DNA of 12,593 nt from Discostella pseudostelligera (Eukaryota > Bacillariophyta > Thalassiosirophyceae > Thalassiosirales > Thalassiosiraceae). Of this stretch, positions 1-6,823 are shown in pieces. The notes beneath the pieces were generated by a model that saw nothing but the letters and a program-made list of their open reading frames with translations, ran no database searches and was not told where the DNA came from. The stretch covers positions 1-12,593 of the forward strand of contig JALLBK010000576.1 of NCBI GenBank assembly GCA_036940085.1. The letters are read 5' to 3'. The translations under genes and the position numbers were made by a program. Numbering within the stretch: position 1 is the first letter of the stretch; the number at the start of each line of letters is the position of its first letter.

Positions 1-940
1 CCATTGCTATCGTTTCATAATTTCTGTAGGAATCCATCCCCAATCCGCTAGGACAGAGGTGAAACTTTGCATCACGTAACAAGTCAAAGTAGTTTGTTCC
101 CTCTTCCCTATATCTATTTCTGATTGTGCCATTGAAGTTGGCAATGACTCGTTCGGCAATGGCTTTTCGATCACCCCAGTCAGATTGTGCTATCAACAAT
201 AGAGTTGACCGATTTACCATGGGCTTGTTTACCTCAACAGCTAATGCATCAGGAATTTTTGAACCCAATGGCATCGAGATAACTTTGGGATGATCCAACC
301 ATTGGTGTTGCACGGTAACTATCGCAGAAAGGTTGGTATGGTTCAGATACCACCACAGATCATCTATGGATCGATTGAAACGGCCAATCCATTTCCCCCA
401 ATCGACTGTTCGATTTGGTACAGGATCCGAGAATAACCCCCAATTTTCATTAAAGTGCGCCAAATATACATGCCTCTTGATTCCACCTGACGCATTAAAT
501 AGCTGAACCACATCGCGTAAAGCTCCATACACTAGATTGCTCCCACTTAGATTATAGTAGGGTTGTAGTAACTCTTCCTTCACTGATTCATTTGCATCTA
601 TAAATGATATTCCATTTGGATTTGTCATTAGCGCATCGTTCGAATAAATGAATGAATCAAAAACCTTCATAAATTGGACAACATCGGATGCATTCTGGAT
701 GTAAGATGTTCGTTGTTTGTACATGTATAACTGTAGGGCATATTCTTCATCGGCGGTTAGGATGAAGCTGTTGATGCTGCTGCTGCTGATACTCATACTA
801 GTAATCATTTCGGTGTAGGAGTGAAGCCATTTGTTTTCAACAATCATTGGTGAAATGATTGTGCATGCAAAGACGACAAGCCCAAGAAGTACGGGGGCGA
901 TTTGTGGCTGTCTTTTTTTAATGGGCTTATTTTTCTGCAT
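1..940 (-). CDS. Exostosin/GT47-like type II membrane glycosyltransferase (3' part beyond the window)
   Basis: Reading the minus strand from the ATG at 940 gives 313 uninterrupted codons to the window edge, so the C-terminus is missing. An in-frame TAG 42 bp upstream makes this ATG the first possible start. The protein has a short basic N-terminus (MQKNKPIKKRQ) and one hydrophobic anchor at about residues 13-33, then a lumenal-type region: the classic Golgi type II layout. It carries ten N-glycosylation sequons (N83, N117, N130, N149, N176, N189, N200, N203, N243, N270). Family evidence is at residues 285-312: FDLLRDAKFHLCPSGLGMDS followed by YRNYETIAM. This matches the exostosin/GT47 nucleotide-sugar segment, in which a 'CPRG.G.D..R..EA...G' pattern is typical. 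The donor and acceptor sugars cannot be told. No intron is needed in the visible part. A related fucosyl- or other GT-B enzyme is less likely. Confidence 0.72.
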   Translation of the reverse strand, partial: MQKNKPIKKRQPQIAPVLLGLVVFACTIISPMIVENKWLHSYTEMITSMSISSSSINSFILTADEEYALQLYMYKQRTSYIQNASDVVQFMKVFDSFIYSNDALMTNPNGISFIDANESVKEELLQPYYNLSGSNLVYGALRDVVQLFNASGGIKRHVYLAHFNENWGLFSDPVPNRTVDWGKWIGRFNRSIDDLWWYLNHTNLSAIVTVQHQWLDHPKVISMPLGSKIPDALAVEVNKPMVNRSTLLLIAQSDWGDRKAIAERVIANFNGTIRNRYREEGTNYFDLLRDAKFHLCPSGLGMDSYRNYETIAM

Positions 941-1468
941 TGATTTTGAGGTGAGATTAAATGGGTTAAGTAGAATTGCCTTCTATTGCTGCGATATCGT
1001 GACTGTTCGCTCGGTTGTGAGAGGGTGATAGTGTGATAGTGAGATATTGGCATCGGCATTGGAAATGGTACTGGCACGGTGTAGTTGAGTTTGGAGCTTG
1101 GGTTTGCTTGGGTGTGGGTGAAGGTGGTCGGAGGTTGCGGTTGCGTATCGAGCGTTGCGGGCTGTTGCAAGAGAATTTGAGACGAAGAGATAAGCCTATT
1201 TTGGCGAGTGATGGAACACTCGGTAACGTAGCAATGTTCGCTGAGCGGTGAAGATCACGTAGAAAAGTCGCTTCAAATGAAGTAGGAGTAGGAGTATGAT
1301 GAATGATGAAGGTCTTGTAGCATGGCTGGGAGCTGGGACGGTGATGTCGAGATATTGGTTAATGAACGGGAGAATGAACAACTCTGATAGGTAGGATTAC
1401 ACCGTTGAAATGCTAGGAAGCTGCTGTAACATGCTTGTATTGCAAAAGTCTTCTAGTAATGTCGTGAG
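941..1468. other. Intergenic region upstream of the GT47-like gene
   Basis: This stretch lies 5' of the minus-strand GT47-like gene and would hold its promoter. Short open frames on both strands (for example plus 1033-1251 and minus 1196-1381) have biased, repetitive composition and no recognisable domain. I see no RNA gene or mobile element. A G-rich tract with GTGGG/GGAGG runs lies around 1090-1140, and a degenerate AGTAGG/GGAGTA stretch lies around 1280-1300. Confidence 0.5.
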
Positions 1469-1766
1469 TTAGATATGAGCAATTGGACTCTCCTCATGTT
1501 TCTTCGCAGGCTTTCCGCCAATCAGCCCATTGAATGGTTGAGAAGTCGACGAAACATTGCTCAACCGCATTACCTTCGCTTCAGTATTTAACCTGAAAGT
1601 TTGACGCCATTCGATCTCTCGTATCTCCAACAAAACATTGAACAATGACCAATTGTTGGAGCGTATCGAGGTGATCCAAACCCGGCTTGCTTTTCATACA
1701 CTTGATCACACCCTTGAACGTAAGATTTTGCTGGTGAAGCTGGCGAAGTGGCACAAGAAGTTCCAT
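1469..1766 (-). pseudogene. Short protein-like remnant, unknown family, probably frameshifted
   Basis: Starting 25 bp past the GPI-like stop codon on the same strand, an ATG at 1766 opens 61 codons ending at 1581. The translation is well mixed and not low complexity (for example FKGVIKCMKSKPGLDHLDTL, then QQLVIVQCFVGDTRDRMASN). After ASNF the frame soon stops. The neighbouring frame continues with a similarly plausible stretch (RLNTEAKVMRLSNVSSTSQP) to a TAA at 1469-1471. This could be a frameshifted gene remnant, or a small gene with an unrecognised intron, since a CAG/GTTAAA junction sits at the break. I do not recognise the family. It could also be chance open frames in the 3' UTR of the GPI-like gene. 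Confidence 0.28.
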
Positions 1767-1791
1767 CAATCATCATAAACCGAAAGCAAAT

Positions 1792-4680
1792 TCAATGCCG
1801 TGGCATTCTGTCTGCATACTCCTTCAACACAAACTTCGTCGTAGAATGCACACCACCGAGAAGCGACGTTGACCCAACGTCATCCCTCGAACATTCCCCA
1901 CGAGACGATAAAACCTGGTCCATTTGACGCATTCTTTCCGATAGACGATCCTCCCGTTCCTTACGAATCGACAATTTCGTAATCGCAAAAGGATCGATGT
2001 TCCATAACCATGCTTTCACCGTAGCTCGATGCTCGGCAAGCGCAATTAGCTGTCCGCACGTGTATGCATCGCATGCTCCACAGAATAGGAGTGTACTGGA
2101 TTGATTCCCTCCAATCATTGGAGGAGAGCTAGGGACATGATCAAAGGCGGAAGTTGTTGCACTGTAGGTGGCAGGATTGGTACCACCCCATCCGGCACCA
2201 AACGCCAGCGTATCCGCATGTGCCAATAGTGTGCATATCCTCTTCTGGTGTGCATCCTTCATTGAAATGATACTTGAACCTGGTAGTGCAGCACATGTCG
2301 GAGAATCAAACGTCATGATAACCTCCGCGGACAGTCGTTTGTCCATTTCGTGACCGATGCCATATTTGTTAGTAGAACGAGGTCCACCATCAAGAACAGG
2401 AGTTGGCCCATCCTTCCTTTCTACTCCTCTTCCCGTGGATTGAAATTTTGTCGCCACCGACGATTTCCATAGAATTGGCAATGATTTCGACGATGGCGAT
2501 GATGTCGACGATGCATTATTCAGTACATTGCTCTCCAATACTGCCACGAATTTCGGGTATAGTCCCATTGCACCAAGACAAGTCGATACAACACGCCCCT
2601 TGAAGTCTAGGAAGGCATCATTCCAAAAATCCACCAGCGCAAGCATGACGGGTAGATTGTGTCGAGGTGATGCATCGACAAAGTGGCAATCGATATTGTG
2701 TGCCCCCTCGAGGAGAGAGAAGATCATTTCCCATCCAAAGATGATGGATAGTGGCTTTTGATTTGTGTGCGTGTGCAATTATACGGGTGAACGACAATAT
2801 GAATGGTGTGAGTTGGACATGGTAGAGTGCTCTCGCAAGGAAAAGTGTCTTTTATTCTCACTCACCAATAACCCCGCGACTGAAAAGGTACTAAATGCCT
2901 CACATCTCGAATGCTTCGGGAGTACAAACACATTCTGGTCCAATGACTTGGAGGAAGAAGATGGAGGTGGCATATCCCTTCCCGTCACTGAATACAAGTG
3001 ATGTCGCAATATATGTTCTCTCCTTCGAGTATCCTCCTCTTCCCTTGACGATGACGATGATGTTGTCAACACGGAGAACAGCCATGTCTTTACGATCGAT
3101 GTGAGTTCATTACACTCCTCTTCCCAATCTGGATGAATGTTTATGGTAATGACAACTGTTGTGGCAGGATCCAAGTCGGACAATGCTGTATGGAGCGCAC
3201 TTGATTCGGATGATGATAGTATTTTCAGCTTTCGTTGTCGCAAATTCTTCCTCGGATTTTGGTGTGAGGATTGCAATAATGACGAGGACGAGGAGTGTGT
3301 CCCATCGTTCAATGACGATGACAACGACAACGATCTACCTCCCACTCCACCGGCAACACCACCTCCTACTCCACCAGTACCACGCTGCACTGCCGATTTA
3401 AACGGTGTTGTTACCATATTAATCACACCCCCCGCAGTCGATTGCAGTGTGGATGCCATGCTACTGCTGCTATTGCTAATGGAGGATGATTTCTTCATTC
3501 CGCCTCCTCCTCCTCCTCCACCACTTGCATCCGGTGCCGATGACATAGATTCCATAGTATTTGCTGGTGAAGATGACGATACTAACGATGTAGGATCAAC
3601 GTAGGACATTGCACACGAGGATGCCGATCCATGCAATAGTGTATGATAGACAAATTCCATAGCCGAGGTGACCACTCCACCTCCACCGCACCCCCCACCG
3701 CTACCAGTACCACCTCCACCCGAAACAACAAGCACATCCACCAATGGCACATCTCCATAAAAATGTGCACTCCGTTTCTTTCCACATCGAATGGCATACG
3801 ATAACTGTTCAATTCTGGATTGTGTTTCATGAATTGCATTCAGGGCATTGACGGGTGGATGGCGTTTTGAATCCTTTGGTGCACCACCACTGCGCGATGA
3901 CGATGAAGAAGGAAATGAAGAAGTAGCAGTAGGATCGTGCATAAACGAGCCCTGGCTAGATGGTACACGGTAGGCAAGATGCATACTACTGCCCCAACCG
4001 GTATCATCGCTGTCATCATCGTCTTGATACTCTTCGTCGTCCTCCTCTGCATCTACATCAGTGTCATCATCGTCTTTGGCAAACGACACATTAACCCCAT
4101 CACCTCCACTACCAGTAATAACAGAAGAGCCGTCCAAAAATGAAGGAGTCGATGAAGACAAATAAACATTAAAACCAGCTTCATCACCATCATAATTAGC
4201 ATCCTTTTGCCTCCTCCGACGAGTATTTCCCCTACTAGCAGCACAATAATTTGTTATTCTTCGTCCCCAAGCCAAATTACGAATCTGGTCTTTTATAGTT
4301 AACGATGCGGAATAACGTAGTAAATGATGAAATGTTTCATTGGTTAAATGTTGTCGTGATAGATCGGCTAGGATGATATGTGGTCGTTGCTGTTGTTGCT
4401 GTGATGACTGCCGATGTTGATGTTGATGTTGTCGATGGCTGGTAGCAGTAGAGCGATGAACTAGTATGAAATTGTTAATGTCGTCATCATCATCGTCGCC
4501 ATTGGCATCATAGTTCTCCATCCCCTGATCTACGTGTTGCTGCTGTAGCTGTTGCACTCGACGTCGTCGACGACGGCATCGTAATTCTACCAATCGCGGT
4601 AAGGAATGTAGATTGTCATACTCGTCGTTGGCGTGTCGGATTAGCATGGCCCATGCTTGGGAGGGTGGGATTGTATTCAT
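1792..4680 (-). CDS. Glucose-6-phosphate isomerase-fold protein, divergent, predicted catalytically inactive
   Basis: Coding exons are 2866-4680 and 1792-2754 (minus strand), joined in phase 0 across a 111-bp GT-AG intron, giving 925 residues. Canonical GPI has about 550. Colinear GPI-like blocks: IILADLSRQHLTNETFHHLL (102-121); a helix with VNALNAIHETQSRIEQLSYA (277-296); VDVLVV plus a Gly loop (314-335); MSYVDPTSL (358-366); LSDLDPATTVVITI (500-513); and, across the splice junction, FSTFSVAGLLPLSIIFGWEM then IFSLLEGAHNIDCHF. Further blocks are LPVMLALVDFWNDAFLDF (639-656), TLLAHADTLAFGAGW (780-794), and STTLLFCGACDAYTCGQLIALAEHR ending in WLWNIDPF. Active GPI motifs are changed: SKTFTT reads INIHPD, the GGR catalytic arginine aligns with Phe (EAF), and the catalytic His aligns with Gly. 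The Gln near the C-terminus aligns with Ile, while K869 (IRK) may stand for the conserved Lys. Inserts rich in Asp, Gln, Ser and Gly split the domain. No leader peptide is visible, so a cytosolic or nuclear location is likely. Homology is fairly firm; inactivity is inferred. Confidence 0.7.
2755..2865 (-). other. Intron of the GPI-like gene (111 bp)
   Basis: The donor is TTG/GTGAGTGAG and the acceptor is ATCAAAAG/CCACTA on the minus strand, phase 0. An in-frame TAA at 2779-2781 inside it would truncate the protein if the intron were retained. The join restores the GPI helix between VAGLL and PLSII, which is independent support for the intron. The boundaries were read by eye. Confidence 0.8.
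3450..3540. repeat. Low-complexity triplet tract inside the GPI-like gene
   Basis: A run of CCTCCTCCTCC on the plus strand (about 3502-3520) encodes an eight-Gly run on the minus strand (residues 387-394), flanked by polySer stretches. A second Gly-rich run lies at about 3679-3720 (residues 321-335). These tracts explain the long antisense open frame at 3137-3604, which is not a gene. Confidence 0.75.
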
Positions 4681-4856
4681 CTTGAATTTATTGATTATTG
4701 ATTATTATTGCTCTCGCTGTTTAGCTGGCTTGATGTTGTGCTATCTGGTAACGGTGCGGAGAAGGTGGAGCGTAGGTGCACGGAGGCGGATGGATGTCCG
4801 CCATGGTCAAAGATCGAAGATCGCGTTCATTGTGGTTTAGGTATCGTCGGTCGTCA

Positions 4857-4870
4857 GCCGGCCGGCCGGC
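4857..4870. repeat. Perfect GC palindrome GCCGGCCGGCCGGC
   Basis: A 14-bp perfect palindrome built from overlapping GCCGGC units in otherwise A/T-balanced intergenic DNA, followed 13 bp later by the second palindrome TGGCGCGCCA (4884-4893). Either could be a protein-binding site. No cognate factor can be named from sequence alone. Confidence 0.6.
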
Positions 4871-4992
4871 GGTCCACTGAAACTGGCGCGCCATGTCATG
4901 TCAGCCTATCTCGACCGACGCCAAACAGACGATCGGCACTTTGGCCCATTCCCAAATTCAAATTTTGAATTCTACCTATTGGGGAAGCAGTA

Positions 4993-5033
4993 TTCCCTTT
5001 GAATTCGAGAAAGGGAAATTGAAATTCGAGAAA
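4993..5033. repeat. Nested inverted and direct repeats upstream of the dehydrogenase
   Basis: TTCCCTTT (4993-5000) and AAAGGGAA (5010-5017) form a perfect 8-bp inverted repeat with a 9-bp spacer. AATTCGAGAAA occurs at 5002-5012 and again at 5023-5033, a 21-bp period or about two helical turns. A third partial GAGAAA follows at 5035-5040. This arrangement resembles a cooperative transcription-factor site, but a chance origin cannot be excluded. Confidence 0.5.
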
Positions 5034-5297
5034 CGAGAAACTGGTCGTTTTATGCTGATCTCCTTCCCGCCACAAATCAGTAGATATCCAATCAACAATC
5101 AATCACTCACAACTCTACTCAACTCCAAACAGCACCACGCACTCCAAACACTCCAAACCCAGCCTAATCCATATCTAATACCTTTCCAATTCCATTCAAG
5201 TCAATTCTCGCCATAGCCGCTCTCAGGCCAGACACCTAGCGGGAGACAAAGGCGTCATTACAATCAGGATAGACATCTATCAGGTCGTTGTGTTGGT

Positions 5298-6707
5298 TTG
5301 GGTGCGCTTGCGGTGCCTGTCGAAATGAAGACGATGGACCAGATAACATGCCAATGTACACGACGACGGCGGCATCTTCGTCATCATCCTTCCATTGTTC
5401 AACTCATCGTCATAGTCATCATAGCAGCGAGCAATACCATTCCAATCATACCCTCATGTCTTTTCATTAATGCATTCATCTCCAATTCGATTCCCATCAC
5501 CACCAAGAGACATTCATCATTGGCAGCAGCGCCAACGTCGGTATCAGCATTGACATGGACAGTAGATGATGCTAGCGACAAGTACAATCCACCCGATCTA
5601 CGTGGAAAAGTGGCAATTGTCACCGGAGCTTCCCGTGGCATTGGCAAAGGCATTGCCTTGGAATTGGGACGTGCCGGTATGACGGTCTATGTTGCTTCAC
5701 GAAGCACTCGCCGTTCTTCTTCCCAAACTACTATTATGGGAGAGAATAGTCACCGAGATGATTTGACGGTGGAGAGGACTGCGGATGAAATCAACAATTC
5801 TATGCAACAATTTGGTGGACGATCAATCCCCATTCCAATGGATGTTACCAACGATCATGAAATAGCTGCATTAATCGCACAAGTCAAAGAAGAATGTGGT
5901 CGATTGGATGCTGTCATTTGTAGTGCCTTCACTATCCCTCCCACCAACAACAATGGAAAGGATGGAAATGATGCATCAATACGAGAGGAGTTTTGGAAGC
6001 AAGGTTCAGCCATGTGGGATGCTTGTTTCAATGTTAGTTTGCGAGGAGCGTACATTACTTGTTGTGAGAGTGTCCCGCTCATGATGGAAACTGCCAAGTG
6101 GAGTAGTAGTAGTCAACAACCACAAGGAACCACCGCAACAAAAGCAACAACAACAACAAGACCACTAATTGCAATCATTTCTAGTTTTGGTGCCAAAAGT
6201 TATACCTTCAATGTCGCCTATGGTGTCACCAAGGCTGGATCGGATCGTCTTGTCGCGGATATGGCAGTGGAATTATCCAAATATAATATTGACACCTTAT
6301 CTATCTATCCTGGTATTGTCCAAACCGAGAATAATATGGAAATGGAACGACGAGGGGAATGGAATGCCGCCTCAGGTGGATTGGATTTACAAAATGGGGA
6401 ATCACCACAATTTTCGGGACGTGCACTGGCTCTATTGCTTTCCAATTCAGAACTACGAAAAGAACGGTCGGGGAAAGTAGTGGTGGTGGCGGAACTGGCC
6501 AAGGAGTTGGGATTTACCGACATTGATGGACGAACACCACCCAGCATTCGCAATTTGAAGTTCTTACTACCCAATATTATCTTCCCAATGATTGAGAAGC
6601 AACAAATGGGTGGTGCTCCGTTGCCATCGTGGATAAAAGAGAATGTGCCAGAGTATTTGCTACCTTGGTTTATATTCTCGGGTGGGCCGCCACCAGCCAT
6701 CGAATGA
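5298..6707 (+). CDS. Short-chain dehydrogenase/reductase, DHRS1-type, with N-terminal leader
   Basis: A single exon of 469 residues. It has a classical Rossmann dinucleotide motif TGASRGIG (109-116) after KVAIV, the adenine-side Asp in MDVT (181-184), Asn245 in NVSLRG, Ser295/296 in IAIISS, and the YxxxK pair Tyr308/Lys312 in YGVTK. The structural NNAG motif is replaced by ICSAF (207-211). The C-terminal half, including SIYPGIVQTE (335-344), SGKVVVVAELAKELGFTDID (391-410) and LPSWIKENVPEYLLPWF, follows the DHRS1/SDR19C pattern, whose animal members are about 313 residues. The extra N-terminal ~100 residues include a basic stretch TRRRRHLRHH, a hydrophobic core at about 33-60 and the sequence INAF (57-60), then a Ser/Thr-rich stretch. 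This suggests an ER signal/anchor or a bipartite plastid presequence. M10 or M13 could be the true start. DHRS1 reduces carbonyl and steroid substrates with NADPH; the substrate here is unknown. Confidence 0.88.
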   Translation: MGALAVPVEMKTMDQITCQCTRRRRHLRHHPSIVQLIVIVIIAASNTIPIIPSCLFINAFISNSIPITTKRHSSLAAAPTSVSALTWTVDDASDKYNPPDLRGKVAIVTGASRGIGKGIALELGRAGMTVYVASRSTRRSSSQTTIMGENSHRDDLTVERTADEINNSMQQFGGRSIPIPMDVTNDHEIAALIAQVKEECGRLDAVICSAFTIPPTNNNGKDGNDASIREEFWKQGSAMWDACFNVSLRGAYITCCESVPLMMETAKWSSSSQQPQGTTATKATTTTRPLIAIISSFGAKSYTFNVAYGVTKAGSDRLVADMAVELSKYNIDTLSIYPGIVQTENNMEMERRGEWNAASGGLDLQNGESPQFSGRALALLLSNSELRKERSGKVVVVAELAKELGFTDIDGRTPPSIRNLKFLLPNIIFPMIEKQQMGGAPLPSWIKENVPEYLLPWFIFSGGPPPAIE

Positions 6708-6823
6708 AAAGATCATAGCACACAATTGGACACGTGGTACAATGGACGAGAGGAGAGACTGACTATTTAGAAGCATTATGAAAGGATTGCCGTGCAATGA
6801 CGATGATTAGGTCGACATTATTT
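6708..6823. terminator. Convergent 3' intergenic region (116 bp)
   Basis: The dehydrogenase (plus) and the DUF501 gene (minus) converge here, so both 3' UTRs and polyadenylation sites must lie in or overlap this short gap. I see no clear AATAAA signal on the plus strand. AATAATGTCG near the minus-strand end is only loosely similar. Overlapping transcript ends are likely but inferred. Confidence 0.35.

Larger units (their letters stand above)
4681..5297. promoter_or_regulatory. Divergent intergenic/promoter region between GPI-like gene and dehydrogenase
   Basis: These 617 bp separate two divergent start codons and contain no convincing gene. Visible elements are a perfect 14-bp GC palindrome at 4857-4870, the palindrome TGGCGCGCCA at 4884-4893 (similar in kind to an E2F-type core), an A/T-rich inverted repeat at 4955-4971, and an inverted and direct repeat cluster at 4993-5033. 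There is an ATTGG (reverse CCAAT) at 4978-4982 and a CCAAT at 5088-5092. The stretch from about 5090 to 5180 is pyrimidine- and CA-rich (repeated ACTCCAAAC) and may be the 5' UTR or initiator zone of the dehydrogenase. All regulatory roles are inferred. Confidence 0.45.

Noticed and set aside
844..1170. 108-codon minus-strand open frame rich in Pro, Thr and Gln
   Set aside because: It overlaps the start of the GT47-like gene in another frame; the composition is low complexity and it ends inside the real gene.
1033..1251. 72-codon plus-strand open frame
   Set aside because: It has Trp/Arg/Gly-biased composition from G-rich DNA, no homology signal, and lies in the promoter region of the GT47-like gene.
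2779..2865. C-terminal tail of the first GPI-like open frame (VSENKRHF... to the stop)
   Set aside because: It is intron sequence. A GTGAGT donor and an AAAG acceptor remove it and restore the GPI alignment.
3137..3604. 155-codon plus-strand open frame with Asp and Pro runs
   Set aside because: It is the exact antisense shadow of Ser/Gly-rich repeats in the GPI-like gene. Its composition is repeat-driven and it has no domain.
4380..4580. CAA/TTG-type triplet repeats considered as a possible transposon end or CRISPR-like array
   Set aside because: They encode Gln/His runs in the GPI-like protein. There are no regular spacers or terminal repeats.
4893..5216. 107-codon plus-strand open frame upstream of the dehydrogenase
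   Set aside because: Its translation is dominated by CA-rich repeat sequence (many Gln, Thr, Pro, Ser) and it precedes the true coding start; more likely promoter or 5' UTR.
6305..6700. 131-codon minus-strand open frame
   Set aside because: It is antisense to the conserved C-terminal half of the dehydrogenase, which clearly codes on the plus strand.
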